Source: JAFGKK01 sp049684495 (GTDB lineage Bacteria > Chloroflexota > Anaerolineae > Anaerolineales > RBG-16-64-43). Taken from it: a DNA stretch of 11,313 nucleotides. This document shows, piece after piece, positions 1-6,483 of the stretch; positions within the stretch are counted from its first letter, which is position 1; every line of letters starts with the position of its first letter. The DNA lies in NCBI GenBank assembly GCA_049684495.1, contig JBAVFZ010000377.1, positions 1 through 11,313 of the forward strand. Direction: 5' to 3'. A program made the translations under genes and the position numbers. The notes under the pieces are model-generated. The model saw only the letters and a list, made by a program, of their open reading frames with translations, did no database searches and was not told where the DNA came from.

Positions 1-15
1 TCAGTCCCGTATTAG

Positions 16-130
16 TTTTTTCACCGCAAAGTCCGCCCTGGTCGGGCTGGGCCAGGGACGCCAAGGACGCAAAGATTTATTAAATATTTTAATAACCTTA
101 GTGCTCTTTGCGTCTTTGCGGTGAAAAAGT
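16..130. repeat. Palindromic intergenic repeat (CACCGCAAAG family) downstream of hisB
   Basis: The outer arms read TTTTTCACCGCAAAG on the left and CTTTGCGGTGAAAAA on the right. The inner arms are GACGCAAAGA and TCTTTGCGTC. The centre is an AT-rich perfect palindrome, TTATTAAA/TTTAATAA (77-84 and 88-95), around a 3-nt loop. The left arm is interrupted by extra sequence that contains its own hairpin, CCCTGG/CCAGGG (36-41 and 52-57). The element starts a few bases past the hisB stop and fills the left edge of the window. It resembles the widespread 'accacaaagacacaaag' type of dispersed bacterial repeat, and a related element lies at 10438-10516. It could fold in RNA, but it lacks the compact GC stem plus U-tract of an intrinsic terminator. 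No gene is seen in 1-131. Confidence 0.7.
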
Positions 131-131
131 T

Positions 132-719
132 TTAAATGATTCCCTTGGTGGAGGGAATGCCGCCGACGCGGCGCGGATCGATCTGCGTCGCCCGGTCGAG
201 CGCGCGCCCGAAGGCCTTGAACATCGCCTCGGCCTGGTGATGATCGTCGCCGCGCTCCAGCAGCCGCACGTGCACGGTGGCTTTGGCCGCGGAGGAGAAA
301 CTGCGGAAGAAGTGCTCCACCAGCGTCACGGGCAGTTCGCCGATCGTCACCAGCGCCCATTCGGCTCGCACCAGGCAGTGCGGCCGGCCGGAAAAATCGA
401 CCACCGCCAGAGCCAGCGCCTCGTCCATCGGCACCACCGCGTGCCCGATCCGCACCAAGCCGCGCTTCTCCCCCAGCGCCCGGTCCAGAGCTTCCCCGAG
501 CGCCAGCGCCGTATCCTCCACTGTGTGGTGCAGGTCGACATGCGTATCGCCTTTGGCCGAAACCTTCAGATCGAAAAGGCCGTGTACCGCGATATGGTCG
601 AGCATGTGGTCGAGGAACCCGATTCCGGTCTCGACCTCCGCTGTCCCTTTTCCATCGAGTGCGAGTTCCACGCGGATCTCAGTCTCTTTGGTTTTCCGTT
701 CGATCGTCGCTTTGCGCAT
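132..719 (-). CDS. hisB: Imidazoleglycerol-phosphate dehydratase (HisB, monofunctional)
   Basis: This 195-residue cytosolic enzyme removes water from D-erythro-imidazole-glycerol phosphate to give imidazole-acetol phosphate, step 6 by HisB numbering of histidine synthesis. The diagnostic metal-binding motifs are all present: FLDHMLDHIAVHG (35-47), DLHHTVED (62-69), EHFFRSF (135-141) and the second HH motif HHQAEAMFKAFGRAL (160-174), with IPSTKG near the end. The length matches stand-alone dehydratases, and there is no N-terminal histidinol-phosphatase domain as in the E. coli bifunctional HisB. I chose the ATG at 719 because AAAGGAG lies 6 nt upstream. The open frame runs further upstream, but only through the intergenic palindrome. 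It is the third gene of the leftward his operon, 104 nt after the hisD-hisC stop. The next gene downstream would lie beyond the window edge. Confidence 0.96.
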   Translation of the reverse strand: MRKATIERKTKETEIRVELALDGKGTAEVETGIGFLDHMLDHIAVHGLFDLKVSAKGDTHVDLHHTVEDTALALGEALDRALGEKRGLVRIGHAVVPMDEALALAVVDFSGRPHCLVRAEWALVTIGELPVTLVEHFFRSFSSAAKATVHVRLLERGDDHHQAEAMFKAFGRALDRATQIDPRRVGGIPSTKGII

Positions 720-737
720 GGCGGCTCCTTTGTCCTT

Positions 738-820
738 CCTCACCCCCAACCCTTGCACCCCTTCCCCCTCTCCTGGTTTATGACAGGAGAGGGGGAAGGG
801 GACGGGGGATGGGGGTGAGG
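738..820. repeat. 83-bp palindromic repeat between hisD-hisC and hisB (copy 1)
   Basis: The element runs from CCTCACCCCC to GGGGGTGAGG. Its core is a perfect 18-bp inverted repeat, 758-775 against 784-801, with an 8-nt loop. The stretches outside the core differ between the two sides, so the orientation can be read: it is inverted relative to copy 2 at 3273-3355. It sits wholly in the gap, ending 3 bp from the hisD-hisC stop codon and leaving the hisB ribosome binding site free. In the transcript it would form a long GC-rich hairpin with no U-tract. It is therefore more likely a REP-like dispersed element, or an mRNA stability or processing structure, than a terminator. Confidence 0.85.
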
Positions 821-823
821 CGG

Positions 824-3256
824 TTAGGTCAGTTCTTCCAACGCTTGCATCAATGCGTCCGTATCCTGCGGCTTGCCGACCGAGATGCGCAGGCAATCGC
901 GCAGCCCGGGCTTGTTGAAATACCGGACCAGGATTCCCCGTTTGGCAAGTTCCGACTGGATGGCCTGTGGTTCGCGGCCGGTCAGCCGGCACAGGAAGAA
1001 GTTCGACCGGCTGGGATAAACCTTGATCCAAGGGATCTGCTGCAACCGCGCGAACATTCGCTCCCGCTCGGCGATGATTTTATCGAAAGTTTTCTTCATC
1101 GCTTTGAAATCGTCGAGCGATGCCATCGCCGCCTGGTAGGCCGCGGCGTTCACGTTATAGGGCTGCTTCATCGTCATCATCCGCCCCATCAGACTCTGCG
1201 GGAAGACGCCGTACCCGATCCGCAGCCCCGCCAGGCCGGCCCATTTGCTGAACGTCCGCAGCACGGCCAGGTTCTCGAAATCCTGCGTCCAGCGGATCCG
1301 GCTGAACCCGGAAAATTCGGCATACGCCTCGTCCACAACAACCAGGACCGGCAATTGCAGCAACCGCCGGAGCGTTTCATCCGAAACGACCGAGCCGTCG
1401 GGGTTGTTCGGCGAGCAGACGAAGAGGATCTTGGCGCGTTTCTCCGCGCGCACCGCCGCTTCGATCCCATCCACATCGAGCGAGAAATCGGACTTGCGGT
1501 CGACCTTCAGAACGCGTGCGCGGTGCACGCCGGCGGAAAACGAATACATCCCGAAGGTCGGCGGGCAGTTAACGATGGCATCCCCCGCTTCCAGCACCAC
1601 GCTCATCACCACGTCGATCGGCTCGTCCGCGCCGGCGCCGGTGAAGATCCGTTCCGGCGGGAGCTCGAGAAATTCGCCCAGCCGCTTGCGCAGCAGCGTA
1701 TTTTCCGGGTCCGGATAGATGCTGAAATATTTTCCCGCCGCGACCAATTCCATCGCACGCTTCGACATCCCATAGGGATTCTCGTTGGCGTCCAGCTTTA
1801 CGATCCGCTTTTTGGTTTTCGCAAATTGCGCGGCGAACACCTCGAACGGTATCACAGGGGTGTACGCTTCCGGCTCGGCTCCCTGCGGCAGGAAGCGGAA
1901 TCGCTCGCGCCGTCCGGCATCTTCCGCGGCGCCGGCATCGGCCCGCAAGCGCGCCGCCTCGGCGTGCGAATCCAGGCTTTCGGCGCGGGCGATCCTTTCC
2001 GCATGCGGGCTGATCTGCGCCGCGGATGTTTCATCCAGCGCGATCAGGTTGGTGATCCGCACGAAATCCAGCACGTTGAGCGGCGAAGCAAAACGCGCCG
2101 TACCGCCGGTCGGCATCACGTGACTCGGTCCGGCGGTGTAATCACCGAGGACTTCGAAGGACCGTTCGCCGATGAACAAGCCGCCGGCATTGCGGATCCG
2201 CCCCTTCCAGGAATCCGGATTCGAAACCGAGAGGCACATGTGCTCGGGCGCGTACTCGTCGGCGGCCGCCACCGCGCTCTCGAGGTCCGGCGTGACGACG
2301 ATCCCGCCCTGGCCGGAAAGCGAGGCGGCGATGATGTCCGCCCGCCCGCGGCTCTCGATTTGTCTCGCCACTTCCGCCTGGACTTTTTCGCCGAGCGCGC
2401 GCGAAGGAGTCAGGAGGATCGCCGTCGCCAGCCGGTCGTGTTCCGCCTGGGCCAGCAGATCCGCCGCCACCCACTCGGGATTGGCGCCGTCGTCCGCGAT
2501 CACCACCGTCTCCGTCGGACCGGCCAATCCGTCGAGCCCGACAATCCCGAACACCTGCTGTTTGGCCAGCGTGACAAAAAGGTTCCCGGCCCCGACGATT
2601 TTATCCACCCTTGGGATGGTTTGGGTGCCGTAGGCCAGCGCGGCCACCGCCTGCGCGCCGCCGATCCGATACAGCGCGCTGACTTTGGCAAGATAGGCGC
2701 AGGCCAGGACGGAATCCGGAACGACGCCGTTCTCCCGGCCGGGCGGGGTGACGACGACCACTTCGTCGACGCCCGCCACCTTGGCGGGAATGGCCGACAT
2801 CAGCAGCGACGACGGCAGGGGAGCGGTTCCGCCGGGAACATAGACGCCGACTCTCCGCAGCGGAGTGACCTGCTGGCCCAGAGTACCGCCCAGATCGTTG
2901 GTAGTCCAGGAGGGAATAAGCTGATGGGTGTGAAACGCCCGGATCCGTTCGGCGGCAAGCGTAAGCGACTGCCGCAGATCATCCGGGATCCGCTCATAGG
3001 CGGCCTGCCAATCGGCGGGCGGGACGCGCGGGTCTTCGATCCGCTGCCCGTCGGCTTTCTCGGTCCAGCGGGCGACGGCTTCATCCCCGTTCATCCGCAC
3101 GTCGGCGACGATCCGCCGGACCGCTTCCGCGGGTGTGAGCGGTTCGCCGAATACGCGCGCGAGGCTTTCCCGCAGAGCCGGAGAAGTTTCCTCGCCTTGC
3201 GGTTTCCGTTTTAAGATTGTCCGCTTGGCTTCCGCCAGGTCGATAATTTTAAGCAT
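824..3256 (-). CDS. hisDC: Fused histidinol dehydrogenase - histidinol-phosphate aminotransferase (HisD-HisC)
   Basis: One frame of 810 codons encodes two complete enzymes. Residues 1 to about 440 are HisD, which oxidises L-histidinol to L-histidine with NAD in two steps. It has the VGVYVPGGTA stretch (136-145), zinc ligands Q270, H273, D372 (GDYTAG) and H431 (SLDSH), and the catalytic pair E338-H339 (YAPEHM). Residues about 460-810 are HisC, a fold-type I PLP aminotransferase. It has NENPYG (491-496), YPDP (514-517), SPNNPDG (615-621), VDEAYAEF (641-648), the Schiff-base lysine K671 in RTFSKWAGLAGLRIGYG, and R790 near the C-terminus. A charged Ala/Arg-rich linker (about 435-460) joins them and contains no Met, so a separate HisC start is unlikely. 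AGGAGG stands 4 nt before the ATG. Both active sites look intact. The part order is opposite to pathway order. A removed stop or an assembly indel at the junction is the alternative explanation. Confidence 0.93.
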   Translation of the reverse strand: MLKIIDLAEAKRTILKRKPQGEETSPALRESLARVFGEPLTPAEAVRRIVADVRMNGDEAVARWTEKADGQRIEDPRVPPADWQAAYERIPDDLRQSLTLAAERIRAFHTHQLIPSWTTNDLGGTLGQQVTPLRRVGVYVPGGTAPLPSSLLMSAIPAKVAGVDEVVVVTPPGRENGVVPDSVLACAYLAKVSALYRIGGAQAVAALAYGTQTIPRVDKIVGAGNLFVTLAKQQVFGIVGLDGLAGPTETVVIADDGANPEWVAADLLAQAEHDRLATAILLTPSRALGEKVQAEVARQIESRGRADIIAASLSGQGGIVVTPDLESAVAAADEYAPEHMCLSVSNPDSWKGRIRNAGGLFIGERSFEVLGDYTAGPSHVMPTGGTARFASPLNVLDFVRITNLIALDETSAAQISPHAERIARAESLDSHAEAARLRADAGAAEDAGRRERFRFLPQGAEPEAYTPVIPFEVFAAQFAKTKKRIVKLDANENPYGMSKRAMELVAAGKYFSIYPDPENTLLRKRLGEFLELPPERIFTGAGADEPIDVVMSVVLEAGDAIVNCPPTFGMYSFSAGVHRARVLKVDRKSDFSLDVDGIEAAVRAEKRAKILFVCSPNNPDGSVVSDETLRRLLQLPVLVVVDEAYAEFSGFSRIRWTQDFENLAVLRTFSKWAGLAGLRIGYGVFPQSLMGRMMTMKQPYNVNAAAYQAAMASLDDFKAMKKTFDKIIAERERMFARLQQIPWIKVYPSRSNFFLCRLTGREPQAIQSELAKRGILVRYFNKPGLRDCLRISVGKPQDTDALMQALEELT

Positions 3257-3272
3257 CGATCCTCCTAACCTT

Positions 3273-3355
3273 CCTCGCCCCTATCCCCCGTCCCCTTCCC
3301 CCTCTCCTGGCATAAGCCAGGAGAGGGGGAAGGGGTGTAGGGGTTGGGGGTGAGG
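3273..3355. repeat. 83-bp palindromic repeat between hisG and hisD-hisC (copy 2, inverted)
   Basis: The core is a perfect 20-bp inverted repeat, 3292-3311 against 3316-3335, with the loop ATAA. It is flanked by CCTCGCCCCTATCCCCCGT on the left and GTGTAGGGGTTGGGGGTGAGG-type sequence on the right. The right flank matches the reverse complement of the left flank of copy 1 (738-820) and vice versa, so the two copies lie head to head around hisD-hisC. It ends one base before the hisG stop codon and leaves the hisD ribosome binding site clear. There is no U-tract, so it is not a typical terminator. Confidence 0.86.
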
Positions 3356-3356
3356 A

Positions 3357-4373
3357 TTATTTTCCCAATTCTTCCCGCATCCGCACAAAGCGCGCCGGTT
3401 CTTCCTCGAAGATATACGTCACCGGCGAGACGACCACGCCGCTGCCGCCGATCGCCCGAAGTTCCTGCACCGCCCGCATGATCTTTTCCTTGCGGACGAC
3501 GATGTTGACGGCGAACCATTCCTGCTTCCCGCCCTCGCGGGTGAAGATCTCGCACACCGTCGGGCCCTGCAGCCCGCCGAGATCGGTCTGGGCAAAGATC
3601 TTGGCGGCGATCTCCTGCTGGGATTTACCGCGCATGTTGGCGAAAACGATGCAGGCTTCCTCCGCCCGCAGGTGCGCCTCAATGTATTCCAGCAGCGTGT
3701 GGGCCGCATCGCGCACCTCGGGGCGGGCCTTCAGGGCGGCGCGGTTGGCGATCAGGCAAGCCTGGGAGCGGATGATTTCCCCATCCTCGAGCGGCAGCAG
3801 GTGATTGTCGCGCAGCGTGGTCCCGGTGGAGACCAGGTCGCTGATCATGTCCGCGTACCCGATCGCGGGCGCCACCTCGAGCGTCCCCTCCGAACCGATC
3901 AATTCAAAAGGTTCGACTTTCGTCTCGCGCAGAAACTTGGCCGTAAGGACGGGATATTTCGTCGCCACCCGCAGAGGTTTACCCTGCTTCGGCATCCCCG
4001 GCGCTTTACGCGCCAGGTCGGATACGCTTCGGACGCCGTCCCATCCTTCGGGCACCGCCAGGACGAGCGAACAGGTTCCAAAGCCGAGGGAATCGTGCAG
4101 GATGAATACCTCGCCGTCGCCGCCTTTTTTCTCCTCGATCAGGTCCGTTCCGGAGATCCCGAAATCAAGGCTCCCCTGGCGGACTCCGACGACGATATCC
4201 CCGGGGCGCTGAAAAAGTACGGTCAGTCCGGGCACGGCCGGGATGCCGGCCTGATACTGTCGCGGATTGGGCTTGAAGACGTCCAGCCCGCAGGCTTCCA
4301 GGAATTCCAGAGCTTCCGTTTCCAATCGGCCTTTCGAAGGTAGTGCCAATCGAATATCAGTCCTGTTCTTCAT
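3357..4373 (-). CDS. hisG: ATP phosphoribosyltransferase, long form (HisG)
   Basis: It condenses ATP with PRPP to give phosphoribosyl-ATP, the committed and feedback-controlled first step of histidine synthesis, in the cytosol. At 338 residues it is the long form. LALPSKGRL (9-17) begins the catalytic domain, RPGDIVVGVRQGSLDFGISGTD (56-77) follows, and the PRPP-binding loop is DLVSTGTTLRDN (179-190). A C-terminal part of about 110 residues (about 225-335, with VVSPVTYIFEEE) fits the ACT-like regulatory domain that binds histidine. No separate HisZ subunit should be needed. It is longer than the roughly 300 residues usual for E. coli-type HisG. The start is the ATG at 4373, with GGAGG 5 nt upstream. 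An in-frame upstream ATG at 4427 would put 18 extra residues across the terminator hairpin, so I rejected it. It is the first gene of the leftward his operon, behind an attenuator-like leader. Confidence 0.96.
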   Translation of the reverse strand: MKNRTDIRLALPSKGRLETEALEFLEACGLDVFKPNPRQYQAGIPAVPGLTVLFQRPGDIVVGVRQGSLDFGISGTDLIEEKKGGDGEVFILHDSLGFGTCSLVLAVPEGWDGVRSVSDLARKAPGMPKQGKPLRVATKYPVLTAKFLRETKVEPFELIGSEGTLEVAPAIGYADMISDLVSTGTTLRDNHLLPLEDGEIIRSQACLIANRAALKARPEVRDAAHTLLEYIEAHLRAEEACIVFANMRGKSQQEIAAKIFAQTDLGGLQGPTVCEIFTREGGKQEWFAVNIVVRKEKIMRAVQELRAIGGSGVVVSPVTYIFEEEPARFVRMREELGK

Positions 4374-4382
4374 CGATCCTCC

Positions 4383-4415
4383 AAATAGAAAACGCCCTCC
4401 GGCTGAGGGAGGGCG
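4383..4415 (-). terminator. Intrinsic terminator in the hisG leader (attenuator)
   Basis: Read on the minus strand, the stem CGCCCTCC/GGAGGGCG (4415-4408 and 4400-4393, 8 bp, extendable by A-U and G-U) closes a 7-nt loop and is followed at once by TTTTCTATTT (4392-4383). It lies between the leader promoter and the hisG ribosome binding site, so it would stop transcription before the operon. That position, in an amino-acid operon with an upstream short His-containing frame, argues for regulated termination rather than the end of a gene. Confidence 0.75.
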
Positions 4416-4446
4416 CTGAAATCTCAAATCATGGGAATGCGCGGCC

Positions 4447-4484
4447 GCTCAACTCAGCGATGCTGGTTGACCTTGAGTATGAGC
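4447..4484 (-). promoter_or_regulatory. Leader stem overlapping His codons (possible pause / anti-antiterminator hairpin)
   Basis: On the minus strand GCTCA-t-ACTCA (4484-4474) pairs with TGAGTTGAGC (4456-4447): 10 bp with one bulged T and a 17-nt loop. The 5' arm includes the second His codon of the leader frame and starts right after the first. A ribosome stalled there would open the stem. The freed 3' segment has CGCTGAG, which can pair with TTCAGCG (4420-4414) at the foot of the terminator, and GCTGAG (4458-4453), which can pair with CTCAGC in its loop (4407-4402). These competing pairings are only 6-7 bp, so the antiterminator is not proven. Confidence 0.5.
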
Positions 4485-4511
4485 ATGATTAAGGGAAAGC
4501 CGCGTGTTCAT
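4449..4511 (-). CDS. Putative his operon leader peptide (20 aa)
   Basis: A short frame starts at ATG 4511 and ends at TGA 4451-4449. It encodes 20 residues with His at positions 9 and 11 in the context LNHAHTQ. It follows the predicted transcription start (about 4514) by only three bases, so it would be translated as a nearly leaderless message without a Shine-Dalgarno site. It precedes a stem covering the His codons and then an intrinsic terminator. The role inferred from this is ribosome stalling when charged His-tRNA is scarce. Two His codons are far fewer than the run of seven in the enteric his leader, which keeps confidence moderate. A different frame through 4521-4489 carries three His in four codons, but it has no ATG and begins upstream of the predicted start of transcription. 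Confidence 0.4.
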   Translation of the reverse strand: MNTRLSLNHAHTQGQPASLS

Positions 4512-4520
4512 GATGGGGCA

Positions 4521-4549
4521 AATATACCAATGAAACCGGATTTTGTCCA
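4521..4549 (-). promoter_or_regulatory. Sigma70-type promoter of the his operon
   Basis: On the minus strand the -35 box is TGGACA (4549-4544, 5 of 6 to TTGACA) and the -10 box is TATATT (4526-4521, 5 of 6 to TATAAT), with the ideal 17-bp spacer. The predicted start is A at 4514. This gives a leader of about 140 nt before hisG that contains the short His frame and the terminator. Confidence 0.7.
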
Positions 4550-4577
4550 GCCGGCTGTTTGGATAGGTGAATACCTA
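4548..4577. promoter_or_regulatory. Operator-like palindromes at the his promoter
   Basis: CAGCCGGCTG (4548-4557) is a perfect 10-bp palindrome touching the -35 box of the his promoter. TAGGT-gaat-ACCTA (4564-4577) is a second inverted repeat, 15 bp further upstream. Their place between two divergent genes suits protein binding sites. No regulator gene is present in the window, and short palindromes also occur by chance. Confidence 0.3.
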
Positions 4578-4631
4578 GCCGTAGAGTAAAAAGAAGTTTA
4601 AACGGCAAATCCACTATCGGAAAAGAAAGAA

Positions 4632-4652
4632 AAATCAGTGAAATCCGTGATT
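4632..4652. repeat. Short relict of an 'AATCAGTGAAATCCGTG' type dispersed repeat
   Basis: The plus strand reads AAATCAGTGAAATCCGTGATT. Its reverse complement resembles the widely dispersed bacterial 'cacggatttcacggatt' sequence. Only one arm is present, so this is a fragment at most. Confidence 0.3.
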
Positions 4653-4678
4653 GCGCGTAATCGAAGCCGCTCATGGAA

Positions 4679-4684
4679 TATAAT
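4679..4684 (+). promoter_or_regulatory. Possible -10 box for the membrane glycosyltransferase gene
   Basis: A perfect TATAAT lies 45 bp before the ATG at 4730, in an otherwise non-coding stretch. There is no good -35 hexamer at 16-18 bp (TTGCGC at 4651 is 22 bp away) and no extended -10 TG. Treat it as a candidate only. Confidence 0.35.
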
Positions 4685-4729
4685 TGCCTTCGGTAAATTG
4701 AAGTACCCCGTCATCGCCGATTGGAAGCC

Positions 4730-6466
4730 ATGAGTCGAATTGCAGATTATTTTAAGGAAATTCCAAAACGGTTCCTCGCCATCCTGGAGGTTGCAAAGCC
4801 GTTGGAGCGCAAAGGTGCCGGCGTCTTGGCCTTCCTCATACTCGGGGTCTGGCTGTCGGGTGTCGTCTTCACCGAATCGCGGCACGAATTCTGGCGGGAC
4901 GAGGTGCGCGCGCTCTCGCTTGCCCGGGCCGCCCAATCGCCGGCGGATCTGTACGCCTCGGTGCAATACGACGGACACCCGATGTTATGGCATTTTCTCC
5001 TATATGCCGGAAAATCAATCGTCGATTCGCCCTTGATCCTCCCGGTTTTCGCCGTCGGTATAGGGTTTTTCGCGGTTGCCGTGTTCATGTTTTTTGCGCC
5101 TTTCCCGCTTTGGGTTAAATGCCTTTTTATTTTTTCCGCGCTGCCGTTTTATGAATATTCCGTGATGGCGAGGAATTACGGCATAAGCATGCTGCTGTTG
5201 TTCCTGATCGCGATCCTGTATCGGTATCGGGATTCTCGGGGATGGCTACTGGTATTGCTCCTCATCCTGCTGGCGAATACCAACGCGCATTCGGTCGTGT
5301 TCGCCGCGTCGGTCGCCGGAATTTGGGCCTGGGATCTTTTCGTGGAGCGCAGAGCCACGCTTTCCCGCGGAAAAGTATTCTCTTTCGGCGCCGGCATGGT
5401 TCTTCTTTCGGCCGGGATACTCTTCAGCTTCCTTTGTTTCATGCCCCGGGAGAACACGATCCTGAGTCCGATCCGTCAAACCTTGGATTTTCGGAATATC
5501 GTTGCGGCATTGGGGAAAACGGCGTTCCATCCCGAACTGACTTTCGACCGGCTGATGCCGGATTGGGTTCCGAATGCCGCGGTGGCGGCCATTTTTATTC
5601 TGCTCCTCCTCGGGCTTTTCCACCGGTTTCCGCTCTTTGTCGCCGCCCTGATCGCCGATCTTGCATTCGGCATCTTCTTCGAACTCGTTTATCCCGGGTA
5701 TTACCGTCATCAGGGCTTGTTCCTGGTTTTCGCCGTGTTCCTCTATTGGCTGGCGATGGACCGGCGCGGGGGCGCACCGATCCCCCGTGTCCCGCGCTGG
5801 CTCTTTTCGATAGGCGCGTACGTCGCGCTTCCGTTGATATTCCTCGCGGGGATAACCCAACTGCGGGAGACGGCTTGGCGGGACATCCGTTTGGAGATGT
5901 CTTCCAGTAAGGCGTTTGGCGAATTTCTTCAGGATCCCTCATACCGAGATGCCATCCTGCTCCCCGAACCGGATTACCTGATCGAATCCGTCGCCTATTA
6001 TGCGAAAAATGATATTTATCTTCCGCGCGAAGGGCGTTTCAGTAAAACCGTATCCTGGACGACGGATTCGAATGCCTTTCTCTCCATGGAAGAATTGCTC
6101 GCCACGGCGCGCGACCTTCAAAGCACGTATAGCCGCCCGGTCCTGATCGTCCTTGGACACACAAAACTCGATTTTTCACAATCCGGCGAGGAGCACTATT
6201 CCTACAACAAGGTGTTCGCCTGGGATGCCCGGAGCGCAGCGGATTTCAAACAATCCACCGTCCTGATCGCGGATTTCCACGCCGCGCTGGAGGATGAAAA
6301 TTATCAGATCTATGCTTTCCGGGATAAAGCCGGCGGAGTTGGGGGAGATTGTTTTCGGAACGGCTGCCGGCCGTCTGCATTCGTCTCCCTGCACAAGCAA
6401 CGCGTCTCCCTTTCGATCAAGCCCTCCGCGGAGCCCCTGCGATTCCTTCTCTTCGATCCGTTGTAG
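4730..6466 (+). CDS. Multi-pass membrane protein, GT-C type glycosyltransferase (ArnT/PMT-like)
   Basis: This is a 578-residue inner-membrane protein with roughly eleven hydrophobic segments (from about 32-48 to about 356-376) and a soluble C-terminal part of about 200 residues. The first extracytoplasmic loop carries FWRDEVRALSLA (54-65); an acidic pair there is the catalytic hallmark of GT-C enzymes that use lipid-linked sugars. DGHPMLWHFLLY (81-92) and MARNYGISMLLLF (146-158) also match the usual pattern of the PMT_2/ArnT-like group. It probably moves a sugar from a polyprenyl-phosphate donor to a lipid, glycan or protein outside the membrane; donor and acceptor cannot be told. The start is ATG 4730 with a weak GGAAG close by; an in-frame TTG at 4721 would add three residues. 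It stands alone, divergent from the his operon. The last 45 residues or so, after DENYQIYAF, are Cys/Arg/Ser-rich and unlike the rest. Confidence 0.75.
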   Translation: MSRIADYFKEIPKRFLAILEVAKPLERKGAGVLAFLILGVWLSGVVFTESRHEFWRDEVRALSLARAAQSPADLYASVQYDGHPMLWHFLLYAGKSIVDSPLILPVFAVGIGFFAVAVFMFFAPFPLWVKCLFIFSALPFYEYSVMARNYGISMLLLFLIAILYRYRDSRGWLLVLLLILLANTNAHSVVFAASVAGIWAWDLFVERRATLSRGKVFSFGAGMVLLSAGILFSFLCFMPRENTILSPIRQTLDFRNIVAALGKTAFHPELTFDRLMPDWVPNAAVAAIFILLLLGLFHRFPLFVAALIADLAFGIFFELVYPGYYRHQGLFLVFAVFLYWLAMDRRGGAPIPRVPRWLFSIGAYVALPLIFLAGITQLRETAWRDIRLEMSSSKAFGEFLQDPSYRDAILLPEPDYLIESVAYYAKNDIYLPREGRFSKTVSWTTDSNAFLSMEELLATARDLQSTYSRPVLIVLGHTKLDFSQSGEEHYSYNKVFAWDARSAADFKQSTVLIADFHAALEDENYQIYAFRDKAGGVGGDCFRNGCRPSAFVSLHKQRVSLSIKPSAEPLRFLLFDPL

Positions 6467-6483
6467 TAATTCAAGGGGATTTC

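Noticed and set aside
738..820. Hairpins in the his operon gaps as intrinsic terminators
   Set aside because: The stems are long and GC-rich but lack a U-tract on the transcribed side, the genes on both sides belong to one pathway, and the same element occurs twice in opposite orientations.
659..3214. An 851-codon open frame on the plus strand opposite hisD-hisC
   Set aside because: It is antisense to a gene with complete enzyme motifs, has an Arg/Gly/Pro/His-rich composition typical of GC-rich antisense frames, and shows no recognisable domain.
4374..4549. T-box riboswitch in the hisG leader
   Set aside because: I looked for the conserved AGGGUGGNACCGCG antiterminator sequence and did not find it. 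The leader (about 140 nt) is also short for a T-box.
4598..4978. Minus-strand frames over the start of the membrane protein gene
   Set aside because: They have no known motif. The plus-strand frame has clear membrane segments and the GT-C acidic motif in the same region.
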